Of a stretch of 64,000 bases of DNA, positions 1 to 14,300 are shown piece after piece. How positions within the stretch are numbered: the first letter of the stretch is position 1; every line of letters starts with the position of its first letter. The notes under the pieces are model-generated. The model had not been told where the DNA came from. It did no database searches and was given only the letters and a program-made list of their open reading frames with translations. The stretch spans positions 33,795,212-33,859,211 of the forward strand of contig OX345636.1 of NCBI GenBank assembly GCA_947044365.1. Direction: 5' to 3'. A program made the position numbers and the translations under genes. Source of the stretch: Petrosia ficiformis (taxonomy: Eukaryota; Porifera; Demospongiae; Haplosclerida; Petrosiidae).

Positions 1-69
1 CCTTTTACTTTTGAGAATAATATAACTTGTTACATATACAGTACGTCTCAATAAAAAGTTAACGTTCCG

Positions 70-456
70 TTGTACAAAACGGATCGTTCTACGATACGCA
101 GTCAATTGTTGTGTTACCGTAAGGCACCATCGTTGTTTTTCCGTTACTATGCCGTTGCTACGTGCGTCCGTAGCTACAATTGTTTTGGTCACGTGAGACA
201 GCTTCATTCAGGTTATTACTTGTCGATTCGATGTAGAAGTTCTCTTGGCTGGACCTTCAGAGGAAGCGCTTACTGCCAGCTTATTCGTGATGTAAACAAG
301 CTGAAGAGATATGAATGGGCTGTGCAGTACAAGGATGACGAATTTTACAACGTTGTATTTACCGATGAGTGTACAGTTCAACTAGAAGCCCATCGACGAT
401 TTTATTGCAGGAAAATATTAGAGACTCCTCGTCCTAAACCAAGGTATATTGTTTAA
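70..456 (+). pseudogene. Tc1-like transposase fragment
   Basis: The last 60 or so residues of this 128-residue frame (about nt 265-453) read like the start of the Tc1 DDE catalytic core: an LIRDVNKLKR-EWA stretch, then NVVFTDECTVQLEAHRRF, where the Asp of TDE is the first catalytic acidic residue, then a KPR-containing stretch. The N-terminal DNA-binding part is not recognisable in this frame, and the rest of the catalytic core (second D, third D/E) is absent. It lies inside the matching Tc1-type inverted repeats. A relic, not a functional enzyme. Confidence 0.75.
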
Positions 457-512
457 ATTTATATATATATTTATTATAATTATATATATATATATATATA
501 TAATATGTATTA
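455..512. repeat. AT microsatellite
   Basis: Run of TA dinucleotides with interruptions inside the Tc1 element. It follows directly after the transposase fragment. Confidence 0.8.
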
Positions 513-1314
513 GTATGATGGTGACATCATCCCTTTGATGTGGTGAGTCTATATTATTATATAACATATATATATAGCCCATAATGAAGTTGACCAAAAA
601 GCTCATAATTGTATATAGAGGTCTATATTTTTTTAAATATAGACCACTCTGTCTACATTGTGCATGAGATGACAGCACTACTGTCTTGACATGTGGGCCA
701 TAATAAAACATTTGTTATATAAAAATGCAATAATTATTATAACATAATGTTGGTCCTCCTTACTTCACAAAGAGCTTTTGTCAAAGCTAAGTCACTCTGT
801 TCAGCTTTTTTAAAAGCTACCAAATACACAAAAGATATCACTAATCATTAATATTATCTTGCACATTTTTTTATGCAGGACTTACTCGAGACATCTGTAG
901 TTCAAATGAATACAATACTTTCAGTTGTATGTAGTTTCTTGCTACTGTTAGTGATTATATATCCATGGTTACCAAACATTTATAATGTTATTTCAATTAG
1001 TTATTATTGAAATTTTATTTCCATGGTTATCAAACATTTACCATGATTACCAAACATTTAGTATTGAACATGATTACCAAACTTCCATCACATTTAACAT
1101 TTTATTACCAACAACTTTAATTTAATGATTTTCAAATTAAGTGATTTTTTAAGTGATTTTCTAATTCCAATGATAACTTTGTAATTCCAATGATACAACT
1201 CAGGTAACTTTCTAAGTCAGTGGATACAACAAGTCTGCTCAGTAGATTATTTTCTCTTTGACTACAGACCACAATCTTCCCATCATACATCTTCCTTCTT
1301 TCCTTTATCTTACA

Positions 1315-1446
1315 CCACTGTCCTTTCACCAAACTTTCTTTAGGAAAAACAACATTGCTAGATAGGGCATCTTCATCTGGCCACTGTCCTTTCACCAAAC
1401 TTTCTTTAGGAGAAACAACATTGCTAGATAGGGCATCTTCATCTGG
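1315..1446. repeat. 66-bp tandem duplication
   Basis: Two adjacent 66-bp copies (1315-1380 and 1381-1446) differ by a single base. The unit is 22 codons long, and a minus-strand frame stays open across both copies and on to 1132. Whether that frame is a captured exon or chance cannot be told from the sequence. Confidence 0.8.
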
Positions 1447-2188
1447 CCAATATATATATATATTAAAAACATGATACAGCTATTAAAGAATGATTGATTA
1501 AAATCACAATAGCAACATTTTAAAATCTTACCTGACACTTTAAGTGCTGTTCTCAAAGACATTGTACTCCACAACGACGTTCCAACGGGAGAAAAAAAAA
1601 CGACCAAACCAACCTTACAACGACAATACTACGATTGGTTGCACGTGGAGTCCATGTCAACGTGCACGTGACATCCTACCGTATAAACGATCCATCGTTT
1701 TACAAAACGAGTAATTGGAAACCCTGCAGTACGCGTTTTAGCCTGAAAAACACCGTACTTCACATCGTTGTACGCTTCGTTTTGTACAACGCAACGTTAA
1801 CTTTTTATTGAGACATACTGTATATATATATATGTATATATAATATATATAATCATACATCGAACTCGTGGGAAAGCAAACATAGGGATGGCCCCTATGG
1901 GCTATAAAAAATGACAACTACTGACTTCAGAGTCTTGCATAAACTCATTTGTTATTGTAGCTACCTCCAGCTCCACATTTTTACTGCGAAAATAATGTTA
2001 AAGTCATCAATTGGGTGTGGTCTTGGAGGCTTTCATGACAATCTTTAATATGATTGGGATGTGGGAATTCACACAAGTTAGTGTATTCACTGTATTGTGT
2101 GACCTTTCTCTGGGGTGGCATGCAAGACTAATTTATACTAGTTTAACTATACTGAATCAAATCAAATACTATGTTTACTTTGTTATAG

Positions 2189-2342
2189 AACAATCTTCAG
2201 CAAATTGTTCCAGTTCAGATTGTTAATGATTCAGTATCTGGTGAGCCTAATCAAGAATATGATTTGTCGCTGAGCGAAGAACCATCAGATGTTGTAGTAA
2301 CACCTTACAGATCGACCACTATTGTCATCGAGGATCTGGATG
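2189..2342 (+). CDS. Gene A exon 1: C-terminal part of a Calx-beta domain
   Basis: Phase 0 in, phase 1 out, 154 nt. It encodes the last strands of a Calx-beta domain (YDLSLSEEPSDVVV, then TTIVIEDLDG). It is nearly identical to the gene B exon at 61734-61887, where the preceding 86-nt exon supplies the missing middle of the domain. The equivalent exon here should lie left of the Tc1 insertion, outside the window. Confidence 0.85.
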
Positions 2343-5300
2343 GTAAGATCTATATTTTAGTGTATAGCAATGAATTTACTTAATTATTACAAGTAAACAT
2401 GTAAGAATTTGGCAAAACCGCAAAACTACTTAAGAGTTTTGTAAAGAGAGAAATTTCCAGTGTTGTTTTAGTTAACTAAAACTAAAATTATTTGAATAAG
2501 ATCAACTGAAACTATTTAAGAACTGTTCACTAACTAAAACTGTAACTAAGCTATCAATATTAATGGTGTATATTACTTTTAGTACACATCAATTGCTTGT
2601 GTTCAGTATGTATTTACAACTACAGAATACACTACCACTGGAAAGTGCAATAAGATCAATACAGAATGATAAAATATACCTAGAAATACTTACACTTAGC
2701 TGAACTTGCACATGGTATTCATGATAATGTCTGTATACTAAAAGCAAATTGAAAATTTGTTTTGTCTACAACTAAAAGAGTTTACTAAAACTAAATCTAA
2801 AATTAAAAAAAATCCACAGTATCCACCAAACTACCCTTACCAAAACTAATACTTGTACTAGGATTAAGAGTGTTTTTCCAAAACAACATTAGAGAATACC
2901 CAAATGATGTCCAAGATTGCCATCAGAGACTGAGATCACTTTGATACTAACCTAACCCTTCCCTAAATGAACCACAAAATGAGGATTGTGAAGGACATAC
3001 CCACAACCCACATGTATCATAATTGTTATTTAATGTCTATCTGTTTGTCTATCTATTTACACATTATTTAATTTGCAATGTTGTATCAGATTAACTATAT
3101 ATTTTATTTCATCTGTACAGAGGCTCATGTCCGATTTTTACCTGGTGGTTTTGTACTTGAATCAATTGAGATGTTTAATCTCACTGTTGTTCTTGAAAGG
3201 GAAATATCATCTCCTGTGTCTGTGATTATTATAGAAAATGGTATGCCATGAGATCATTATGTATTTCAAATTATGAAAAAGAGGTTACTATAGCCTATTC
3301 AAGTTCAGGAGTTGCGGAAGTCAACAGTGGAAGAATTATATGCTTGGAATGTAAAACTATTATATGTTTGTGATCTCTCACATGAGTAAGTACTTGCCTT
3401 GAGTATACCTGCGTGTCTTGGTAGGAAACCGTGTTGCTGTGTTTATCGACCTCCTTCTGTAGTTAGAATTGACATGCAAAAAGGAAAACGAGTCAAGAGC
3501 ACCTCCAAGAGTATTATTTGTAATTTACATGACTGTTTTGATTGACAAAGTAAGAAATACAAGTCCACTCCACCTAAGTGATGTAAGAAGACTGTTGAAG
3601 CCATCAGCTTCAGAGTGCACTAGCTGTCAATTGTGTCCTGCTAGAGAAACAAATGCTGGTAGGAAGTTCCTTTACATCTCCAAATCAGAGATGTAAGGAA
3701 AGCAGAGAACATGTAGATGTTATGTTGGGCAAAAGTAAAAGGTCATATGAAAAAGCATAATAAGAAATTCACTTTGTCTGCTATGAGAGATCTCACTTAC
3801 GAAGGTTTCTGTAAAGTAGGACCTTGAAATATCAACTGCTGTGTATAAATTGTTTTATTATAATTGTGTACACAGTACTCACTTATAAACCACTTATATT
3901 CAAGTATCTTCTAAATTCCTTGTCGTCTTAGGCATTCCTGTGCTTAAGCATGGAGTTTAATGGTACAATTTGTATAGTTTATGCTTTGCCATCATATCGC
4001 AAATTGTTAGATTCAACAAGTTATGAAAAGTGGAATGGTCTTTGTTGCGTATCAATACAACAACGTACAAGAAAGTTATAACCACAAGTGTTTGCAACTC
4101 CTGAATGTGAATAGGCTATAGTGTGGAATAATACTATTGATTTTTATTTGTCCTACTAATGTTACTCGTCATGGTTACATGTGGAAGTCATAGTTTAGTT
4201 TACATAATTGCCCAGCTTATATAGTCAACAAGAGAGCCCAATCAAAGAACAGACATAATTATACGAACTTCTCATAAATTGAGTCAGACCATTATGAGGC
4301 ATATCCCTATCCAAGGCTCTGGTTACACAACTGGAGTACTCTATTATTCTTAAGTCACTATACATTATAACATAGAAGCCTTAGCGCGGTCACTTCATAA
4401 AATAATTGCTGAACTATCTCATAGCAAATTTCTTTTTTTGTAAATCCCATTAATTCAGGTACTATAGTTGATACAGTGATATTTCAACCTATACCTGGTC
4501 AAAGTACACAAGAGAGGGTCATAACAATTACCTTCTCTGATGATGATATAGCACTGGAAGCTAATGAGATCCGTACATTTAGACTGGCTAATGCTACTGG
4601 TGCAGTTCTCGCATCACCATCCCAAACTTCTGTTACAATAATTGATGATGAACGTAAGTGAAATGTTGAGAATATAATATACAATACATACATTTGGGGG
4701 TTCTAACTGCTGTTGAACTTGGTATGACTTCAGCACTGTTTTTCATAATTTTAACAAATGTAATTATGTGATATTATTATCAACTAAACAGAGGCTGAAC
4801 TGTAAGCAAAAGTAGGTTGATGGTTTCAGACACATGACAGAATCTTCTAAACTGCATGAGTAATGATTATAAAACAATTGTGGTGAAATGTTTTCTGTAT
4901 AGTATTGTACATTTTTTTGTCCTGTTCAAGAAATATGTAAATGGAATTAATTCTTTTCATTTACATTTAAGTCAAATTTTATAATGTGTAAAACACACTT
5001 TTTGGTTTGGAACCATAACATATTACAAGTTGCAGTATCACCTTATAGATTGACCGCTATTGTTAACGAGGATTGGGATGGTAAGATATATATTTTAGTG
5101 TATAGCCAATCAAATTACTAAATTAAGCCTGTAAGATTTGGCAAAACCACAAAACTACTTAAGAGTTTTGTGCATACAGAGATCACCAGTGTTGTTTTAG
5201 TAAGTCACTGAACGTGTTTGCATCAGATCAACTGAGACTACTTCAAAATTGTTCACTAACTAAAATTATAACTAAAGATAACAATATTAATGGATAATTA

Positions 5301-8300
5301 TATTAGTTTTAGCACCCATCAATTGCTCGTGTTGAGTACGTATTTTCAACTGGAGAATTCATTACCACTGGAAAATGCAATAGGATTAATATAGAAAATA
5401 TACCTACACTTATCTTAGCTTGCACATGGTATATATTGATACAACTTTGTCATTCTTATGATGATAATGTCTATATACTAAAGGCAAATTGAAAATTTGT
5501 TTTGTCTAAAACTAAAAGAGGTTACTAAAACTAATTCTTAAATAAAAAAATCCACAATATCCACCAAACTACCCATACCAAAACTAATACTTGTACTATG
5601 ATTATGATTTCTTCTTCCATAACAACATTAGAGAATACCCACACCCTACATGTATCACAATTGTCATTTAAATGTCCATCTGTTTGTCTATCTATTTACA
5701 CATTTGCAATGTTGTATTCGAATAATTATATATTTAATTCATCTGTACAGAGGCTCGTGTCCGGTTTTTACCAAGTGGTTCTGTATTTGAATCAATTGAG
5801 AAGTTTAATCTCACTGTTGCTCTTGAAAGAGAAATATCATCTCCTGTGTCTGTGAATATTATAGATGAAAATGGTATGCCATGAGATCTTTATGCATTTC
5901 AAATTACGAGAAAGGTATTACTAGAGATTAGTATTGATTTTAATATGTGTTACCAATGTTACTCAATCAGACAGTCACGGTTACACATGGAGGTCATAGT
6001 TTCAGTTACGTAATTGCCCTACTTATGTAAAGTCAACAATGGACAATAGCAGTTCTCATAAATTGAGTCAGACCATTATGTGGCATATCCCTACCTACTC
6101 CATGGTTCTAGTTACACCACTGGAGTATTCACATATTCCTGACTCTATACATTATAACATACAATCCTTAGTGCAGTCACTTCATAAAATAATTGCTGAA
6201 CTATCTCATAGCAAATTTCTTTTTTTGTAAATCCCATTAATTCAGGTACTATAGTTGATACAGTGATATTTCAACCTATACCTGGTCAAAGTACACAAGA
6301 GAGGGTCATAACAATTACCTTCTCTGATGATGATATAGCACTGGAAGCTAATGAGATTTGTACATTTAGACTGGCTAATGCTACTGGTGCAGTTCTCTCA
6401 CCTCCATCAGAAACTTCTGCTACAATAATTGATGATGATTGTAAGTGAAATGTTAAGATTATAATATACAATATATACATACTTTGAGGATTCCAACTGC
6501 TGTTGAACTCGAAATGGCTGGAGAACTGTTTTATTTTCCACTATTTTACCATAAGTGTAATAATATGATATTAGTATCAGCTAAACAGAGGGGGGAAACA
6601 AATAACTAAAGAATAATAAAAAACGTCAATTAAAAAATGAAAGAAGATGTAGGGATATAAAAAAACCTAAAAGACATGCACACAAGGTCAGGAGGGTAAT
6701 ATAGGACCCAAAATTAAGCAAATTACTTCCATATGACCCTACATAAGTATTTACACCGATATAAAGCAAACTACAAAGACTTGTGTAGGTTATATGGAAG
6801 TGGTTTGTTTAATTTTGATGCTTTGAATGAAACAATAGTTTGCTTCGCGACAATAACCCATTCCAAGTTGAGACCATATATGATTGGCTCTGTAAGTTTT
6901 GATACTTTTATCATTCATTCTGTCAAGCAATGCCCTCTTTTAAGTGCTTATATATTATTTCACCATTTTGTAAAATAGAAATAGGCTAACGTTTTTGGAC
7001 TTCAATGATAGTAGATACTTCCTGGTACAAAATGATATGCTTTGAAGCTGTTGACTCCAGTAGTTGCAACATTTAAAATGAAAATGTTCAATTGTTCAAT
7101 ATAATATGTTTAATATAAAATCATGTATTGAATAGTCAATACAAACAATGTTCTTTTATCACAGTGGTATATGTAATGTTTGTGAACGACACCTATTGTT
7201 TTGAAGAAGGTGAAATGGGTATGATCCAGGTGAAAATTTCTAACCATATAGCTATGAATTTAGAAGTATTAATAAATGGAGGTGAGGGTAACTTGTGTAT
7301 TCATGAGTGCACAGGCATGTGTGTGTGTGTGTTTTGGATAATAAGAGAATGTGTTGACAAACAGAGGCAGCGTGATTAATGTGCTTGCTGTCAACGGTTT
7401 CAATTGCCTGTATTCTGACAGACAGACAGCCAACCACTCTATAGCTGCTTGCACATGTTGATAGACCGAATACTTTACTCCATAGACTTTATGTTTCTGT
7501 TGTTCAATGAAACTTTATTGGTGAAATTATTAAAGCAGTGTCATACATGTAAATTGTATTTAACAATCTTAACTGTTAACATATCCATATGCTTTGATGC
7601 TTTGATGTTACTGGACCTTTGACACAGATAGTCTGGCCTTGGGAACCAGAAATGGGGGTTAAAGACATCTTTGGTGGGATCCCAACCCTCCCCTCTCTAT
7701 CCGTATCTGAAAATGCTTAGAGTCCTGTTCACCAATGCATCAGTAAATACATGTAATAATAACTTACTTACAAAACCTTGAGGTTAAATAAAGGCCCATT
7801 CTTACTGATTATAAAAGATCCTACTCCCTTGAAAAGTTTGCCTACCATGTGCTTATACACATGTGCTCTCCTAATTAATCTTAGGTGGGCGTTTTTAATT
7901 AATAATTAAAATTATTGCAAGGCTATTACTATTACAGATGCTGTTGTGTGTGTGTGTGTGTGTGTTTAGGAAAAGAGAAAGTATTTGTTAGATCCTCAGA
8001 CCTCCACTGAATGTACAGGTGACCTATGGAGACCAACTCCCAACTGAATGACTGACCTATCTCTGATCTGGAGGTAACTTCTCCCTTGAAGCTTCAGTGG
8101 TACAAGTATCCGATATTCAATTCGTTTGAATGAACTAAAATATTGCCATACAAATACATAATAATAAAACGTTTTTATAATTATAGTGCTTGTTATATAG
8201 CTAGTTTTTTGATTCGATTTCTAATTCTGGTCGTCAGGGAAGTTCCTGATCTAGTCATTACTAGGTCAACAAGTTTCAGTCCTTTTAATCTCCCAACCTG

Positions 8301-11300
8301 TTGTTAGCTATGGAAAGGGCGGGATCATTCCCACAGGAGTCTGAAGCGTTGGTACACATGTCAATATGTATAGTAATGCTTGTTTCCACTTGTTATAATT
8401 TTTGTTTAAACTATCTATTTATAATGAATATTCATACATAGGTCTAGTGAATTCTCTTTATGTTAGGCCATATAAACTAAATCCATTGTTTCTGTTGTTT
8501 ACATAATATCTGTGTGGAGGGGGGGGGTTATTTACTGCTTATATTTTAACACTTTTTATAACTAAAACCACAAGTATGAAAAGTTTAGCATAAAGGCAAT
8601 AAGAACTCAATACACAAAAATCCATTATCAAAGCATATAAAAATCTGTTATCAAAAGAAAAATATAAATTTATTTCTTTTTTCGTTTAGATAGTCTTGCT
8701 CCATCTATAGTGAACTTTTCCTTTTATGAGACATAACAGCTTTCTTACCATCAGCAACACATAAACTGCAGATTAGATATTTATTTGTATATTCCTCTAC
8801 TTCTGCTAAGTTGTCATCAGTACCACAATGATAACACAATGGTTCATAATTAATGTTATAGTACGAAATTTCAATAGGAGAATAGCACGTCAAGTGAAGT
8901 CGGAAAAATACCCTCTCTAAGAGTAGTGAACGGTGTTCAAGATCTTGTAATGAGCTACCACAGGAATATTTGATTTCGTCAATAATTTGACAGATTTGCT
9001 TTTTCTCATCCTTTTAAAGGGCATTCTTTCAATAAACGACATTCCATTTGTCACATTTATGACATTGGACTATATACTACCTGGCAGTTAGAGCAGTAAG
9101 TGTGAAGATCATACCTCCTAATTTGAGCAATGTTTCTTCCGGGAAGAAAAATACTCTACTATCGGTATTACAAACTGCATCAAACTCTTAGTAGGTATCA
9201 CCAGTAAATAACATATGGATTTATACACATCATTCGGGAGGGTAACTGGCTAGTATGTGACGAGATGCACTTAATGCTAAACACATACTTCCTCACTTTA
9301 CAGTGATTGGCTACAAAACTTAAATTCAATTTTTTAGCTGAATGGCAATTTTGCGGTTATGTCTGGCATAAGTGTTTTATCGACCTGAAGTATATTACTA
9401 CACAAACGATCTATTTCTTCTTTAGAAGCTGCTTATATGTCTGGAACTTGTTAACTTTCAGCTATAATGAACACAACTTCCTTGGAGTAAAGCTTTCATT
9501 GGTGCAATGGCATCTAACATTTAACTCTCAAGACCAGAATTTTTCTCATTAAAAACTCAAATATCCCCAAAAAATTTTGGCATTCTAATTCCTTTTCAAA
9601 GGAGGTGGTCTCCTTTCTCATAACTCCTACTGACTGGAGTTTGATATTCAAAATAGACACTATTCTTTCTGCTGGATTTTCCAGTTGTTATAAGGTGGAG
9701 TTCTTACAGCACACAAAAAATTTTAATTTTGTTCTATACAAATACTAATTAATGATATCTGCAATGAGTGTAAGTCTATGGTTGGGCCCCGGGCACATCT
9801 ATGTACAGTAATAAAATGGGCTTCCTTTCTGGAATACAACTACTAAGCTCAGCAATTGGAAAAGAAGGCCGCGAGAATAGAAAGACTCGTCAATTGTTTC
9901 AGGAAGTTAACAAAAATGCAAACACTAAGAGTTAGACTAAGCTTTTAAAATCATCATTAGTCACCTCCAATTTCTTGGAGATAGTTACAAATACTAGCTT
10001 ACCTCTCTCCACAGCCTCGACAGGATAATGAGGTTCACCCATTTTGATGGTGTGTTTGTCATCCATACATACCATTAAACAGTGTTCATGAAATCTAATG
10101 GCAAACTCTCTTTCGTAACGAAACAATGATGAAGCATAATGAGAGTCTATGTGTTGCTTTCAAAATTACCTAGACTAAATCATAAACTTGAGATTTAGTT
10201 TTCCTGTTTGCCTTTTGGAAAATCCACAATTTAAATCGCTTTGGTCAAAGTTGTTGTTGTAGCCAGTGGGTAGAAGGAATTGGAGTATCACTAGGGCATC
10301 GTGTAACTACATTCTCACATAGATCTCGAACAGGATGTGGCGAGATAAGTAACAACATCATTTTCTTTTACACTGTCATGCCTACAGTCATCAACTGCTG
10401 TATACCTACTTGGCTTTCTATGTACTGCTTACAATGAACATATGGTATTCTTCAGGTTGACCTTTGTTGTTTACTCGCAGATTCCAAATTTCAACATCCT
10501 CATGTGTCCACTTTGTCTTGGTCTGTCATATCACAAGCAGAGCAATCTCCAGTAAGTCTTCCATACATTTCTTGAAGAAATGCTTGGTGGGAATTTGTAG
10601 CTCTACCAAAGCAATGTATAAACTCTTGTCTCATAGCTCAAGTATGGTAAACAGGGGATGATTGTCTTAAGCTTTCACAGAGTTTAACTGTTTCGTTTAA
10701 TAGCTCAGTATCCGAACACTCTATTGGAACCTTCTATAAGAATGTAGGATGATTTCTGCTTCCTGTATAATATGTCTTAACATATTTGACAGGAAGTACT
10801 AATTCTTTATTATATTCACATCATCTCCTTTGATTGGGTGGGGCATACGTACTCATTAACGAATAAAGGATGAAAGCAAGCCTTTTTTCAAGCTCTTGAT
10901 GTAAAAGTTTGTAACGAGTAGATGAATGAGGTGTGATGTTGCTGGAATTACTTCTGCTTCATCTGCATCACTTGAAATTGTCATTTCAGTTTGTCTTTTC
11001 TTTGATAGTTCATTCTGTGACTCGAGGTAAGATGCATACATCTGAAGATGTGTTGCCAATGCCTTGACTGCTTCACATACTGAATACCATCATTCACTTT
11101 TCATGTAGCTACACAGGCAGAGGGTGAATAAGGCTGTAGAATTGTGTCAAATGTCTGCTTCCTTCAAACTATCAACAGACACTTTCTTATGTTTGTAGTT
11201 TTCAGGCTACTTGTACCCCTGAACTGGTAACAATGGGAGGCTTTGACAAATATTTATCTTCTAGGGTCTTTCCATTGCCATTAATGAGCCACAGGACATC

Positions 11301-14300
11301 TGCCAGAGTATTGACAAAGGTGATTCCAACACCATGGGAAGCTACAGGCTCCCATCCAAGTTTGTGGCTCTGAAACCAGTCAATAATATCGTTTTTTAAG
11401 TTTCAACTTGGTATTTCCTTTTTTCCATTTATTTGGAAGGTTAATTCTTTCTCAGGTACATTGCAAAAGTACTGAAAAAGCATTTGTAGAAAAGGAAGAT
11501 GAGGCTATTTCATCATGTACTCTGCAGACATAAATTTCTATGTATTGACCAATGTTACATACTGCTTCTCCAACTGTGCCTTCACTGCTTACCATGACTA
11601 ATTCATGTTTATTTTTTCCTATCCAGCATGTGAAACTGGTATTGAGATACTCTTTCTGGAAACCTGTAGATTTATCGAGTTCACCCTTTGAGTAAGCTTG
11701 GAATAAGTCACCTAAAGTACGCGGTCGAACACCACACGACCATACCATGGTTTATTCTCAACCTTATTTGAACAATTGCCAGCTCCATGTCAGATAGTAA
11801 AATGACTACCGGTTTATAGTAAAATATTTATGAGTGTGAATACTAACAAATGCCTTAGATATTGTGTCACGTGATGCTATGATTAGGTCTTGTGATCTCA
11901 AATGCATGTAAATTATAACTATTGGTGCATGCAGGGATGAGAAACAATGAATTTGTTAATGTGGCCTTACATATGTATTTAAGAATAGGTCCAACCAAAT
12001 TTATACATTATTTGGATGCAAATTATGCAAGTAGATACACATACCTGGCAAATCTTCCTTACAAATACCATGTGGATTTGTGACATGTGACAAGTTATAT
12101 GCATTACTAAGGTCAACATGTGACATTAATGGTTAGGCATTGGGTTTTACAGTCTAATTTGGGTATTAGGTGTTTTATTCAGCTTAAATGTTTATTATTT
12201 ATGGAGATATAAGGTTACATCATAGTATTAATTGTCTATGGTTTAAAGTATTTTTAGGGTGTGTATGTGTATGTTAGTGTGTATTTACGTGTTGGGTGGA
12301 AAGGGCAAGCTAGCTGAACCACTGAGGCAGGTAGTGCACAATTCCAACACCAACAGTGTAAAGTTTCTGTCCTGTCACAGAAACGAAGACGGTGATTCTC
12401 CTCTGAGCTTTAGTCAGACGACCCAGTATTTCACTCATGGTTCAGATCTTTCCTATATTTGAGACTTTATTGGTCAAAAGCATGCAGTGTCACAAACAGT
12501 ATTTAACAACCTTAACTTTTAACATATTCACATATGCTTTGATACTTTGGTGTTATTGGACTCCTGACAGGGATAGTCTGGCCTTGGGAACCAGAAATGG
12601 GGGTTAAAGACATCTTTGGTGGGGCCCCAACCCTCCCCTCTCTATCCGTATCTGGAAATGCTCAGAGTCCTGTTTACCAATGCATCAGTAAATACATGTA
12701 ATAATCACTTACTTTCAAAATCTTGAAGTTAAATAATGGCCCATTCTTATTGGATTACAACAGATCTAATTCCCTTGTAAATCATGTGCTTTTACACATG
12801 TGGTCTATTAATTAACCTTAGGTGTGCGTTTGTTAATTATTAATTAAAATTATTGCAAGGCCACTATATATACAGATGCTGTGTGTGTGTATGTGTGTGT
12901 GTGTTTGTGCATGTGTGTGTGCATGCACGTAACTGTGTTAGTGTTAGTGTCAGTTTATGTACTGTACTGTGTATGTACATATATGCATGTGAGTATTGTT
13001 GTGCACATGTTAAACTTATTATTTTGTTCTCAAAGCTACATTCCCTCAACCTAACGTATTTACCAGTGGACCAACTATTAACGAGGAGTTAACATTCCAG
13101 CCTGGAGGATCTATGGTTATTGATATTGATATCTCTGTTGTTAATGATGAAGTTGCACTTGAAGAAATAGAATACTATCCTCTTAATATTTTTGAAGTTA
13201 CATCTCACCCTAATATACGTATTGGAAACTGTACAACTATTGAAATTATAAGTGAAGATGGTGAGCAATAATATCAATTAGATATTAGCATGTGAAATAT
13301 TAATAAAGTTTGTCTTACATATTTAGTTAAAATCATTTTTACCTAATGTTATGTATATCTTGGGTTATTTGTATAGTTGTCACAGTGAAATTTTCAACTG
13401 ATACGAATATATTCAATGAGGATAATGGCATAGATTACATTGGTGTGGAGATTAATAGAATTATAGCACAAAGTCTTGAAGTGTTCATATTTGGAGGTAT
13501 ACATACATGTATACAAGATTTATTAATTAATTCTAATCATTTCAGAATCAGCTCCAGCTGAAGGTGTTGTCATATCTGGCTTAAGAGTTAATACCTCAAT
13601 TACCTTTACACCAAATTCGTTTTTGTCTACCATATTTGCTATTGAGATTCAAAATGATGATTATGGTTTGGAGAATCTGGAAATGTATCAATTATATTTT
13701 ACTAGTTCAACTCCATCTGAAGGTGTGATACTTCGAGAGTACACAGATATCACTATCATTGATAATGACAGTAAGTTGTATAGTTATGTGTATCTGAGTT
13801 ACTAAGTGAATGATGCAGTTAGTTATAATGTATTTTCAGTTGTTATAGTTGATTTTGGACAGAATAAATATACCTTCAACGAAAATGATTGTTATGGTAC
13901 TGTTGAAGTGACAATTCTGATATCACCATAGCTTTTTATGTGGACAATCTATTGTTTATTCTTAGTAATTAATTCATTTTCTATCTCTTAGTTGTCACAA
14001 TTAGTTTCCTTCATGATCTATATGAGATTCCTGAGAATGTCAGTAATTTCACAGTTTACATAGGCATTGACAGAGACATTGTAAGACCACTTACATTTGA
14101 TGTGTCTGGAGGTAAGTACTACAAAGCCAAGAAGTATAATAATTATAACACATTAAGTTGGAAATAATTGTATTGTTGTCCCATGGTCAGTAAAATGTAT
14201 TATTTTACACAGGTCCTGACAGTCAGCCTCCTACTGTGGTTATATCTGGAACGGATGTCGATGAGATGGATCTAGCTTTTGATCCAATAACCAGAATTAT

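Larger units (their letters stand above)
39..1820 (+). mobile_element. Tc1/mariner-type DNA transposon, degenerate
   Basis: Terminal inverted repeats of about 46 bp open with CAGTAYGTCTCAATAAAAAG at 39 and close with the reverse complement ending at 1820. Each end is flanked by TA, the target duplication expected of Tc1/mariner elements. A transposase fragment lies just inside the left end. Most of the interior is non-coding, AT-rich or foreign, so the copy is dead. It sits directly upstream of the first visible exon of the adhesion-GPCR gene, probably in an intron of that gene. Confidence 0.85.

Noticed and set aside
3469..3696. Plus-strand frame of 75 residues in an intron
   Set aside because: No family resemblance, no splice sites in phase with neighbours.
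12853..13092. Open frame of 79 residues on the plus strand
   Set aside because: Low-complexity TG microsatellite translated; it overlaps the real exon at 13036 in another frame.
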